The notes below the pieces were generated by a model. The model ran no database searches. It was given only the letters and a program-made list of their open reading frames with translations, and was not told the origin of the DNA. From Eubacterium plexicaudatum ASF492 (GTDB lineage: Bacteria; Bacillota; Clostridia; Lachnospirales; Lachnospiraceae): DNA of 64,000 nucleotides. This document shows positions 1 through 8,843 of this stretch, one piece after another; the stretch's first letter is position 1, and each line of letters starts with the position of its first letter. The translations under genes were made by a program, and so were the position numbers. The DNA is taken from positions 1,922,001 to 1,986,000 of the forward strand of contig NZ_AQFT02000001.1 of NCBI RefSeq assembly GCF_000364225.2, given 5' to 3'.

Positions 1-1
1 T

Positions 2-1224
2 CTAGATTTAGAAAATCCAAACAAGAAAGAAAGTAAATATATTTTTTCATGTTTAGACAATGCAAAAGATTTTATATTAATTCTTCCACCCCATGCGTTA
101 GATTTCGGAAGATATAGTGACGATACTGCATTCCAAGAAAAAATAAAACAAGCAATTAAGTCAAAGGCTAACATAATACCAATTGAACTTGATAATTTTA
201 AATGGCCAGAATCAACAAATTTTCCAGAATCACTAAGAGATATCTTAGAGTTTCAAAGCATACTTGTAAATCGGCATTTTGGTAATCAAGAAATAATAAA
301 ACTTACAAAAAGGAACAGAAAATCGAAAAAAAGTTTTTAAAATCGAAAAAGCATTTAAATCAAAAAGTTTATTGTACCATTATTATATGTGCTTTGTTTG
401 CTATATTTATTGCATTATCCTTTTGCTATGTTAAATCAATGCCTGTATTTTTTCTTAATGTAACAAACAACAAGCAATTACAGGATACCTTAGAAAACAG
501 ATATAAACATTGGGATAAGTGCTATGCTATTACGAATACAGGAGGGAGAATTGGAAACATCAATATTAACCCCACTGCTACGATAGAAATTATAGTTGAT
601 TCTGAAACAGAAGGTCACAGCGGGCGTATGGGTTCCATTACCATAGGCATTAAGAATTATTTTGAACAGATTTATCATATTGACGGAAAAACTTTTAACT
701 CAGTCAGCATAGCAGAAACAAAATCACATTTAATAGCAGAATATTTAGCGGAGATAGTAGATTCCTTGCAAAAACAAAATCTTAATTTAATAATGTATTC
801 AGTAAAGATACATTTTTTAGTTACTTACAGAGATATGTTAGGACTGGAACACAATATTATCTTAGAACCTGATTTCGATTATGATTTTTCATGTACCGCA
901 CAAGATGAAGAAACCGAGATATATCTACTTCCTAGAACAATCATTGATACTACCCTTTATAAACGCAAATCAGTTCTGGAACCATATATTATTTCAGAGG
1001 TAATGAATGATGATCAGATTGTACCTAATGCAGAGCAAATTGCCCAAATAATAGACAATAATAAGAAATTGCTTTTTGATAAAGACTGCAATTTCACCAC
1101 AAATAATGATGGAACACTAAGCGGAGATACATATTATATCTTTAGCATATTAAAAAATGATAGTGACGATACAATTATGTTGCATGCAGAGCATGATAAT
1201 TGCGTATTATTAGAAAATAATTAG
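2..1224 (+). CDS. TIR domain - membrane helix - outer domain protein (copy 1, 5' partial)
   Basis: Partial at the left edge. One frame is open from base 2 to 340 and encodes the back half of a TIR domain: ILILPPHALDF, a FQEKIKQAI helix that would carry the catalytic Glu, then IIPIELDNFKWPE. Another frame continues from about 331 with a Lys-rich linker, a membrane helix (about 373-435) and a 260-residue domain after KSMPVF. Adding one A to the A7 run at 326-332 joins the two, giving the same layout as the paralogue at 1323-2658. TIR domains act as NAD hydrolases or scaffolds in bacterial immunity; that role is inferred here. The outer domain is not recognised and looks beta-rich. Separate TIR and membrane genes remain possible if the shift is real. 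Confidence 0.65.
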
Positions 1225-1322
1225 GTTTATGTATAAATATTTTGTGAATTAGAGGCATCAAAAGATCGCATCATTCTCTTAAAAATTTTTGAATTATTAT
1301 ATAGGGGTGAAGAAATATTAAG

Positions 1323-2658
1323 ATGACACATAAAAAGATAAGAAATATATTTTTTCAAAAGAATCTGATATATTTATAAGTTATAGATCTAATGGTGGAA
1401 AGGAGTTCGCAGGACGCTTACATGATAGATTGGAAAAGGAAGGATACCATGTTTTTATTGATGTAAAAAATTTAAATTCAGGAAAATACAGAGAACAAAT
1501 ATTTTCACATATAAAGCAGGCAACTGATTTTCTGCTTATCTTATCTCCAAATGCACTAGATTTTAGCAAGAGAGATGATTTATTCAGAGAAGAAATAGAA
1601 TATGCTTTAAAACTTCAAAAAAATATTGTATTGATAAAACTCGAAAACTTTGAATGGCCAAAACAAATGTCGGAAACGATAGAATATCTCAAAACCTGTG
1701 ACAGTATTCCAGAAGATCACAGGTTATTTGATCAAATGATAACTACATTGACTACAAGAGATAAAAGCACCAAAAAGAAACTTCTCCAATCAAGGAAACA
1801 CTGGAATTTCCAAAAATTTTACTATATTTTGGAAGTATGTTTGCTGTATTAACAGGGTTGACTATTATAATTTACTTTTATTATATCAAATCAATGCCAG
1901 TATTTTCTCTAAGTATAAAAGACCAATTGGGTTTTATTGAGTACTCAGATGATGAGAGTTGGTCTTTAGAATATGTTATCACAAATATAGGAGAAAACGC
2001 CTCAAGCGTAACAATAAGCCCAAAGGGTAGTTTAAATTTTTCCATTGTATCAGAATTAGGTGATATTCCTTATCGCATGGGCAACATTACAATAGAATTT
2101 ACAGATATTTTTGCAGATTCTTACTCCTATGATGACATGAACGATGTTTCTGTTAGTATCCTTGAATCAAATGCTAATATAGCGGGCTCTTACTTGGCAG
2201 CCATAGATTCTTCCTTGCGGGAAAATGCCATGTACATACAAGAATATGCTTTAAAAATATATTTTTATATTACATACACAGATGTCTTTGGCATTACACA
2301 TTGTGACATTATGGAACCAGAAAATAATTACAACTATATAACGAATGGAGATGAAAATTCCTATCAAAGATATCTTTCGGACACCACATTACTAAAATGT
2401 AAATCTATTGATGAACCATATATGATATTGCCAATGATGAATGGCAGCCACATTGACACCGATGTCAAAGAATTTGTCGATGATCTTAAAAGTGATGAAA
2501 CACTTTTTGATATAGACTGTATTTCTCATGAGGATGGTGTAGAAATAGAATCTTACTTATCTTCGTATTTTCCTTGCTCATATTTAATAACTAATATGAA
2601 TGGTTTAGTGGAAGGAGTGCATATTAAGCATAAAAATTGCGTATCTAAAACAAATTGA
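1323..2658 (+). CDS. TIR domain - membrane helix - outer domain protein (copy 2)
   Basis: Tandem paralogue of the gene upstream. ATG 1323 starts MTHKK; adding one A to the run at 1332-1336 leads into DKKYIFSKESDIFISYR, the classic TIR strand-A motif, then FIDVKNL and FLLILSPNALDF, with LFREEIEYAL as the probable catalytic-Glu helix and IVLIKLENFEWP. The TIR frame closes at 1852; a second shift, repaired by one A at 1812-1816, continues into a membrane helix (about 1837-1890) and a 250-residue domain that starts SMPVF as in copy 1. Both copies share MGNITI/MGSITI-type and KIYFYITYTD/KIHFLVTYRD-type strands. Predicted topology is TIR inside, unknown domain outside. Function is inferred as sensing or immunity. 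Length after repair is about 444 residues. Confidence 0.65.
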
Positions 2659-2937
2659 TTATAATTTGACTGCCATAAAATCAATTATATATCGTCACAA
2701 ATTTGTATGAAAAAGTTTTTTGAAACTTAACCCCATATTAACCATATACAGATTACTTTGTAATTAGTTTTATCATCAGAAAATATCCCCTGTCGGCATA
2801 TTTGGGTTCTTTCTGAACTATGGTTATCTGTGTGTTTTCATAATTTGCCAAAAACCTTTACATGGGTCTGGCAAAGCAAAATATAAACAACAGAATTACC
2901 CAAAAATCAGAAAGAATCCATATTTGCCGCAAGGGAT
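2659..2937. other. AT-rich intergenic stretch with a long imperfect inverted repeat
   Basis: No gene seen. Two arms, 2794-2815 and 2907-2929, are imperfect inverted complements (core GGTTCTTTCTGA against TCAGAAAGAATCC) about 90 bases apart, just beyond the 3' end of the serine recombinase remnant. It could be an element end or a weak terminator; nothing decides between them. Confidence 0.4.
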
Positions 2938-3676
2938 TTACACTTTTATCCCCGTACCATCCTTAAAAGTAAAACGGATATCTTCTTTATCAAAAACTGT
3001 CATATATTCAATCAAACTGTACCATAAATCCTCATCAAATTCTGTAACCAGATCTTCCTGATTCTGCAGTCCTGCAAGGAACATTTCTATTTTCTCCCTG
3101 TGTGCCTGTTTTTCTGTAATAGTCTGGCTTACCTCATCCAGCCGCTCCTGCACATTGTCTAACCGCTTTGCCAGCCCATCGTATCTTTTTTGGTATTCCT
3201 TCTGGTCAAGAGCGATTCGTGCGTTTTCTTTGATACACTGTTGTATCAGTTCTGCCACCACATTCAATTCTTCTTGGAGTTGCAACCGTTCCGTTTCCAA
3301 CGGCCGCAAATCAAAGAGCGTATCCTTGATGGCATTAAAGTTCTCAATGATCTCATCTTTCTCGGTCAGGAGGATATTGACCGCTTTTACGAAAAGCTCC
3401 TTTATTGTTTCTTCATCAAGATGGGGCGTGGTGCATTTCTCGCCGCCGTCAAATTTGTGGTTGCACTGCCAGATGGTCTTTCTGTATTTGCTTGTCGAAT
3501 GCCACACTTTGGAACCGTACCAGCTTCCGCAGTCACCGCATTTTATCTTGCTTGAGAAAGTGCTGACGCAGCTCTGGCGGTTCTTCCCTGGGCATCGGAG
3601 AGCCATCTGTTTCTGTACCGCATCAAATTCCTGCGGGGATATGATTGCCGGATGGTTGCCCTCCACATAATACTCT
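2938..3676 (-). pseudogene. Large serine recombinase, C-terminal remnant
   Basis: Encodes only the recombinase/zinc-ribbon and coiled-coil part of a large serine recombinase: EGNHPAIISPQEFDAVQKQM, a zinc ribbon (CGDCGSWYGSKV then CNHKF...EKCTTPHL) and a long charged helix region. The catalytic N-terminal domain is missing because an IS4-type element sits at 3677-5127. A close homologue with the full gene lies at 49742-51366 on the same strand. Thirteen or so bases of the continuing recombinase sequence (gcgggacttc) survive beyond the IS at 5136-5149, which proves the order recombinase, IS, recombinase. The rest of the gene has been lost. Confidence 0.85.
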
Positions 3677-5127
3677 TAACTTGACCCACAACTTTATGTG
3701 GATATTCTATTGTTTCCATGCTATACTAAAGAAAAAGAGGTGATCCGTATGACAGCAAATTACACGAATTGGGAAACAGAATTTGTAGATGCAAAATTTG
3801 TTGATCAGCGTTTGAAAACACGTTTTTTCAAAATTATGGATGCATTTGCTGCTGCGCCGGATAAATCCACCTGGGCGGCAGCCGGCTCCGGAAGTTCTGC
3901 AAAGGCAGCGTATCGCTTCTTTAGTAATACGGATGTATCTAGGGATGAATTTCCGGATAGTGTATCCAGAGCAACCGTAGAAAAAATGAAGCATGCGGAT
4001 ACAGGGTGGATCCTGGCAGTCCAGGATACCACATCTGTTGGATTTGGAAACCGGAAAGCAATCAAAGAAATGGGATATCATTGCAGTACTGAGCAGAGGG
4101 GAATGCTTGTACATTCCAGTATAGCGGTCACGGATCAAGGGATTCCTCTTGGCCTTCTTTACCAGGAAACGCATACAAGGGATACACGTAGGGACGAATC
4201 CGGAACAAAAGACGAAAAACGTTCCAGGCCAATAGAGGAAAAGGAAAGTTACCGATGGATTCACACATTGAACGAAACGCATCAAAGGATTCCAGAAAAT
4301 ATTCCAGTATTGACAGTATGTGACCGTGAAGGTGATTTTTATGAATTTTTTTCAGAAGCAGCAGGCCTGGAAGAAAATTTTCTGGTCCGGATAGTACAAA
4401 ACCGCATGGTGGATGACGGAAAAAAGATTTTTAACGAACTGCGGCAGTCTCCTGTGGCCGGAAGCATGGTTGTCAGGATGGGCAGGAATCCCAAAGGACA
4501 CATTCCATCCAGGAATGTAAAAATGGATTACCATTATAAAGAGGTTGTAGTACACTGTCCGAAAAGGAGAAAGGAAAAACATTTACGTGAAAAGCTTGTA
4601 CTAACAGCAATTTACGTACACGAATCCGGAAAAAAGGGAATCGAATGGTTTCTGCTTACAACGGTAACAGTAAAGAATGAAAAAGATATACAAAAGCTGG
4701 TACAATGCTATGCGCACAGATGGAAAATAGAGCGTTTTCATTTCATCTTAAAAAGTGGATGCAAAATAGAGAAAAACCAGGCGAGGGAATATGAACGATT
4801 AAAATTTCTAACATTACTATATTCGGTTATCGCATTGCAGATATTAAATTTGACCTATTTAGGGAAAATATGTCCGGAAATTTCAAGTGAGATAGTATTT
4901 GATAAGGAAGAATGGAAAATATTATGCTGCTGTGCAAGAAAAACAAAAGAAATACCAGAAACATATACACTAAAAGAGGCCATTTATGATTTAGGGATTC
5001 TAGGTGGAATGAAAGGTGCTCCGAGCGATGGTATGCCCGGAGCACGTTCTATTTGGCAGGGGTTAGAAGTGCTTTGCTCATTACTTGCTTATCGAAATTA
5101 CATGTTGTAATTGTGGGTCAAGTTAAG
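3677..5127. mobile_element. IS4-family insertion sequence with 8-bp target duplication
   Basis: Ends are perfect 17-bp inverted repeats, CTTAACTTGACCCACAA at 3677-3693 and its complement at 5111-5127. It is flanked by the direct repeat ATAATACT at 3669-3676 and 5128-5135. The target was the serine recombinase gene, whose sequence continues on both sides as judged from the intact homologue near 50490. Length is 1451 bp and it carries one transposase gene. Confidence 0.95.
3749..5110 (+). CDS. IS4-family transposase, Tn5-like DDE
   Basis: Full-length transposase of 453 residues. The start is the ATG at 3749, preceded by GAAAAAGAGG; the upstream in-frame extension is not needed. Visible motifs are SSAKAAYRFF near the N terminus (as in Tn5), first Asp in VQDTTSVGF, second Asp in CDREGDFYEFF, and the C-terminal RWKIERFHFILKSGCKIE segment that carries the catalytic Glu in the Y-R-E-K pattern. 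The gene fills its element with no other ORF. No frameshift or stop, so the copy may be active. Family assignment is confident; the IS subgroup is not determined. Confidence 0.92.
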   Translation: MTANYTNWETEFVDAKFVDQRLKTRFFKIMDAFAAAPDKSTWAAAGSGSSAKAAYRFFSNTDVSRDEFPDSVSRATVEKMKHADTGWILAVQDTTSVGFGNRKAIKEMGYHCSTEQRGMLVHSSIAVTDQGIPLGLLYQETHTRDTRRDESGTKDEKRSRPIEEKESYRWIHTLNETHQRIPENIPVLTVCDREGDFYEFFSEAAGLEENFLVRIVQNRMVDDGKKIFNELRQSPVAGSMVVRMGRNPKGHIPSRNVKMDYHYKEVVVHCPKRRKEKHLREKLVLTAIYVHESGKKGIEWFLLTTVTVKNEKDIQKLVQCYAHRWKIERFHFILKSGCKIEKNQAREYERLKFLTLLYSVIALQILNLTYLGKICPEISSEIVFDKEEWKILCCCARKTKEIPETYTLKEAIYDLGILGGMKGAPSDGMPGARSIWQGLEVLCSLLAYRNYML

Positions 5128-5149
5128 ATAATACTGCGGGACTTCGCCC

Positions 5150-6456
5150 CATATGCACTAACTTTGTTGCTGCAAATTCATAAAATTCATGGTATAATCA
5201 AAAAGGGTGATTTTATGGATACAAATGATTTAATAAAGCTGCTGCCGTCAGGTTATGAACAGGCATGCTTTGATAAAAAAGCGATTACCAGAAAGCGGAC
5301 AATTAAAAATCCTCTTGACCTGCTGCGGCTCATCTTATTTTATTTATCTGGCAATAAATCTCTCATTGATGTAAGCCAGTTCGCTTTGATCAGCGGCATT
5401 GGCAAAATCAGTGATGTCGGCTTTATGAAAAGGTTTATTAAATGTAAGGAATGGATTATCTGGCTTACACAGCATATCCTGCCAAATCCAGTGATTCAGT
5501 ATCAAAAGCCCGGATGGCTGGAGCCTTTCCAGGTTCTTGCCATTGATGCATCCGATATTGTAGAAAAAGGCGCGGTAAAAAGACTATGGCATCTGCATTA
5601 CGCGGTGGACCTGTTTTCCTTAACCTGCAGCCAGTTTAAAATAACCGGACAGTCCACGGGAGAGAGCCTTAAGAATTTTACGCTTGCAAAAGGATGTCTT
5701 GTCATAGCCGACCGTGCATATGGGACGATAAAAAGTATGGAACACTGTCTGGCAGCGGGAGGGGACTTTATCATCCGGATCAAAAATAAAGCTTTCAACA
5801 TCTATGACGCTGACGGCGGGAAGCTGGTTTTTACTGACTGGCTGCGTACAGTCGGCGAAACTGCTGAAGAATTAAATGTATATATCAGGAACAGTGAAAA
5901 AAAGCTGGTCCCATTAAGGATCTGCGCCTGTAAAAAAACAAAAGCGGAAATCGCCGCTGAAAAGGTGCGCATCAAAAAGATGGAAAGCAAAAAACAGAGG
6001 AAGCTGAGTGACGAAACGGTATTCACACACAACTATATGTTTGTAATTACATCCCTTCCAGCAGAAATATCCGCAGCGGAAATTCTTTCCTGCTATCGCC
6101 TGCGCTGGCAGGTAGAGCTAGTATTTAAAAGGCTTAAGTCCCTGCTCCAATTAGGAAGCATCCCAACAAAGACAGAAGAAGCAGGTGAAGCTTGGATAAA
6201 TGGGAAAATCCTGTTGTCGCTTCTGACTGAAAAATATCTTGGGGATGTTGATTTTTCCCCCTCTTGGAACATCCGCAGCCAATCGGAGTGTATGGAGGGA
6301 GACGAAGCTGGCATCCTTTATAATTTTTATGATGATACTGCCAAATATCCGGACGGTAACCTTTGATATTTTAGAATTAATTGAAATGTCATTTATTGAA
6401 AAACGAAAAAACGTCAGACAGCAACTTCTGTGTTTTTCGTAAAGTTAGTGCACATG
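5150..6456. mobile_element. Second IS4-type element, ends without matching flanks
   Basis: Terminal inverted repeats share TGCACTAACTTT plus a CAT start (left about 5150-5166, right about 6440-6456). It lies 14 bp beyond the first IS and abuts a truncated histidine kinase at 6457. I find no target duplication: the left flank is serine recombinase and the right flank is kinase, so a deletion next to the element has probably removed the original flanks. Confidence 0.75.
5215..6366 (+). CDS. IS4-family transposase
   Basis: DDE transposase of 383 residues. The start is ATG 5215, after AAAAAGGG; earlier in-frame codons run back into the neighbouring IS and are not credible. Catalytic residues are visible as LAIDASD, VIADRAYG and the C-terminal YRLRWQVELVFKRLKSLLQ motif with Glu in the usual Y-R-E-K spacing. 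This is a different lineage from the Tn5-like protein upstream: no DREGD motif, and a strongly basic insert (KKTKAEIAAEKVRIKKMESK). The C terminus, rich in acidic and aromatic residues, is intact. Only gene in its element. Confidence 0.88.
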   Translation: MDTNDLIKLLPSGYEQACFDKKAITRKRTIKNPLDLLRLILFYLSGNKSLIDVSQFALISGIGKISDVGFMKRFIKCKEWIIWLTQHILPNPVIQYQKPGWLEPFQVLAIDASDIVEKGAVKRLWHLHYAVDLFSLTCSQFKITGQSTGESLKNFTLAKGCLVIADRAYGTIKSMEHCLAAGGDFIIRIKNKAFNIYDADGGKLVFTDWLRTVGETAEELNVYIRNSEKKLVPLRICACKKTKAEIAAEKVRIKKMESKKQRKLSDETVFTHNYMFVITSLPAEISAAEILSCYRLRWQVELVFKRLKSLLQLGSIPTKTEEAGEAWINGKILLSLLTEKYLGDVDFSPSWNIRSQSECMEGDEAGILYNFYDDTAKYPDGNL

Positions 6457-6638
6457 AATCCCACCCCCAGCCGCAGCGCCCCATATAGTGCTGTGACTGC
6501 CAGCACATTTATCCGCCGGTTCCGTATCCTTGTTTCCAGAAAGCTTCCAAAGAAATACTGCAGACAGTATCCCTGGAACATGGCAGAAAACACTTCCAGC
6601 AGGTCGCTCACCACTTCATACACAGGACACCCCTCCAT
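6457..6638 (-). pseudogene. AgrC/VirS-type sensor kinase, N-terminal membrane fragment
   Basis: About 60 residues remain: a start (MEGCPVYEV), then hydrophobic helices with YCLQYFFGSFL and VLAVTALYGALRLGVGF, typical of the first membrane spans of GHKL sensor kinases in Lachnospiraceae. The IS at 5150-6456 cuts it and the kinase core is gone. The start overlaps the end of the LytTR regulator at 6616, a usual regulator-kinase coupling. A very similar truncation exists at 49198-49544. Confidence 0.65.
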
Positions 6639-7251
6639 TCTGCAAATACCACATATACGCCTTTACAAACTCATTGTGCTTCTTCCTTGTCAGGTAGACC
6701 TTTTCTCCGCTGGAAAGGAAGATGCTGTCAGCATCATACCTCACTATGTGAGCCATGTTTACCAGATACCCTCTGTGGCAGCGGTAAAACCTATCCCCAA
6801 GCTGCCCTTCCAGTTCATCCATCGTGGCGTAGGACTCTATGATGTCCTCCATGTCCGTGGTATGGACTTCCACCTTCTTCCCCCTGCCCTTTCCTTTTCC
6901 CGGCTTACTCCGCCGCCCTGCCAAGCACCTCCATGAATTTCTGTTCCTCAATTGGTTTCAGCAGGTAGTGGAACGCCGACACATCAAAAGCCTCAAACAC
7001 ATATTCCTTAATTCCCGTAATGAAGATGACCACCGCATCCACGCCAGACTGCCGGAGTGTCCTCGCCGCCTCAATGCGCCCATGCCCTCCATCTGTATGT
7101 CAAGGAAGATAATGTCAAAACCGGTTCCTGCCGCAAGCAGTCCTTCCCCCGTGGCAAAACCGCTTATATGAAAATCGGGATTCCGTTTTTTTATGAATCT
7201 GCCAATCTGCTCTCTGATGGCTTCCTCATCATCGACCACTGCTATATTCAA
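6616..7251 (-). pseudogene. LytTR-family response regulator (AgrA/VirR type), broken
   Basis: N-terminal receiver (MNIAVVDDEEAIREQI, phospho-acceptor in DIIFLDIQMEG) and C-terminal LytTR DNA-binding domain (FYRCHRGYLVNM, YLTRKKHNEFVKAY) lie in different frames. One missing base near 7083 would restore GIEAARTLRQSGVDAVVIF through FHYLLKPIEEQ. Further on a TAA stop interrupts GRAAE and an extra base is needed before KGKGRGKKVEV. With both a stop and shifts, plus loss of the partner kinase, this is genuine decay rather than one base-calling slip. It would have regulated a quorum or bacteriocin-type locus. Confidence 0.8.
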
Positions 7252-7439
7252 AATTCATCACCTCGGATTTCCGTTTCTGCCGTCACTTAATTTATCGGCA
7301 GATTTTCTGTTATTTTGGGATGCAGGGAACGAAAGGCATATAAAATGGATCGAAAGGCATAATTGCAATGAAAAAATTTCAAAATCAGCTCTAAAGTTTT
7401 TCGCCTTTCGTCCGATATAAGGGCGGCACAAACGCAAAC

Positions 7440-7585
7440 CGCCGTGTAAGCATATTACCTCTAAGTTCCCAACTTTCCAAGTAATTTCCGTTATCAGGCC
7501 GCCCGGCCCGCCTGGGAAAAAAGCAGACCGCCGCATATGGCGGATGAAATCCATAGTACGGCGGTTTGTCTTTTGTAATATTTTC
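7440..7585. repeat. Intergenic repeat family A, copy 1, with strong hairpin
   Basis: Contains a conserved core (TTTCCAAGTAATTTCCGTTA) and then a GC-rich hairpin (AGACCGCCGCAT...TGCGGCGGTTTGTCT type) followed by TTTTG. Related copies are at 37277-37470 and, partly, 42145-42245. The hairpin can act as a terminator for the small membrane gene at 7610-7924 read leftwards. The rest of 7252-7609 has no gene that I can support. Confidence 0.7.
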
Positions 7586-7609
7586 AGTTTGTGAACTATG
7601 CCGCAGCAA

Positions 7610-7924
7610 TTAAGAAAATAGCACTGACGGCAATCCGCACTCCGGCATAATGAATGCGTAGTATGTAAACGCCGCCAAAGCTAAAGTTATAAACAGAAAA
7701 ACAAGTTTTACAAACAAAGAAGTTTCATGCTTCGGGAAAAACAGGATAATATTAAGCACAAGTGATATAATGCAAATGATGATATTAAGAAAAAAATTAA
7801 TCCGTAGTATCGCTTTGTACTCACTGCCTAACGTACCCAGCACAAAGAAAGCAAGAATAAATATGCCATAATTCACATATGGCCAGATAATGATTTTCTT
7901 TGAATTTAGTTGTAACTTATTCAT
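7610..7924 (-). CDS. Small three-helix membrane protein
   Basis: 104 residues with three hydrophobic helices (about 13-32, 43-62, 69-92), a short charged N terminus and a KHET loop. AGAGGAGAAAATGA gives a good ribosome site at the ATG. No known family is recognised. It is divergent from the ABC transporter operon at 8082, with a 12-bp dyad between them, so the two may share control. Function unknown. Confidence 0.65.
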   Translation of the reverse strand: MNKLQLNSKKIIIWPYVNYGIFILAFFVLGTLGSEYKAILRINFFLNIIICIISLVLNIILFFPKHETSLFVKLVFLFITLALAAFTYYAFIMPECGLPSVLFS

Positions 7925-7984
7925 TTCATTTTCTCCTCTATAAAATTATTTTTAACCAGATTATCATACTGCTTCCCAATTTGA

Positions 7985-8024
7985 ATGAGTAAATCACGCA
8001 AAAATAATTGCCTGATTTACTCAT
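7985..8024. promoter_or_regulatory. 12-bp perfect inverted repeat upstream of the Bce-type operon
   Basis: ATGAGTAAATCA (7985-7996) and its exact complement (8013-8024) are separated by 16 bases, in the gap between the divergent genes at 7924 and 8082. Stem plus loop geometry and lack of a following T run argue for a protein-binding site rather than a terminator. The NarL-type regulator encoded at 12522 is the natural candidate, which is inference. Confidence 0.55.
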
Positions 8025-8081
8025 TTCATTTCAAGTCCCAAAAAGTACAATGTTTACATCAAACGCAAAGGAGAATTTCAT

Positions 8082-8831
8082 ATGTCTGCATTATTAGAAG
8101 CAAAAGAAGTAACAAAAATTTATGCCAAGGCACAGCACCCAAGCCTTAATAAAGTATCATTCAGCGTGTCAAAGAGTGAATTTATCGCCATCATGGGTGC
8201 TTCCGGATCTGGAAAGACTACACTACTTAATGTCCTTTCCACTATTGATACACCTACAAGCGGCAGTATCACAATAGACGGCGTCAACATTAAGAACCTG
8301 ACCGATTCGGGCGCGGCGGATTTCCGCAGGGATAAGCTGGGATTCATTTTTCAGGAATATCTCCTGCTTGACAGCCTTACCATTTTTGAAAACATTGCCG
8401 TCCCACTTACCCTGCAGAAGCTCCCGCCCAACAAAATAGAGAACATGGTACGGAGTCTGGCAGAATCGTTCGGTATCGGACAACAGCTAGACAAATATCC
8501 AAACGAACTTTCGGGCGGACAGAGACAGAGGGCTTCGGCTTTAAGAGCCATTGTAAAGCGTCCAAGCATTTTATTTGCCGATGAACCGACAGGAGCGCTG
8601 GATTCCAGTTCTGCAACAGATTTATTAAATACCCTGAAAGAATCACATGAAGAACTCCACACCACTATCCTGATGGTCACGCATGATGCCTATGCCGCAA
8701 GTTTCGCTGACCGCATTTTGATCTTTAAAGACGGACGCATTATACAGGAACTGTTCAAACAGGATGATGACAGGCGTACATTCTATGATTCCATTGCACG
8801 GGAAGTGGCAAAATTGGACACGGAAAGATAG
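8082..8831 (+). CDS. ABC transporter ATP-binding protein, Bce/MacB type
   Basis: 249 residues. Walker A GASGSGKTT (about 38-46), Q-loop FQEY, signature LSGGQRQR, Walker B ILFADEP and H-loop VTHD are all present and intact. AAAGGAG precedes ATG 8082. It pairs with the FtsX-type permease starting 12 bases after its stop. Such pairs in Firmicutes sense and detoxify peptide antibiotics (bacitracin, lantibiotics) or flip lipid-II-bound peptides off the membrane. Substrate is not predictable from sequence. The following kinase and regulator genes on the same strand suggest one operon. No sign of damage. Confidence 0.93.
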   Translation: MSALLEAKEVTKIYAKAQHPSLNKVSFSVSKSEFIAIMGASGSGKTTLLNVLSTIDTPTSGSITIDGVNIKNLTDSGAADFRRDKLGFIFQEYLLLDSLTIFENIAVPLTLQKLPPNKIENMVRSLAESFGIGQQLDKYPNELSGGQRQRASALRAIVKRPSILFADEPTGALDSSSATDLLNTLKESHEELHTTILMVTHDAYAASFADRILIFKDGRIIQELFKQDDDRRTFYDSIAREVAKLDTER

Positions 8832-8843
8832 GAGGAAAACGAC

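Noticed and set aside
5053-5214. Longer N terminus for the second IS transposase
   Set aside because: It would start inside the neighbouring IS and cross its inverted repeat. ATG 5215 has a good ribosome site.
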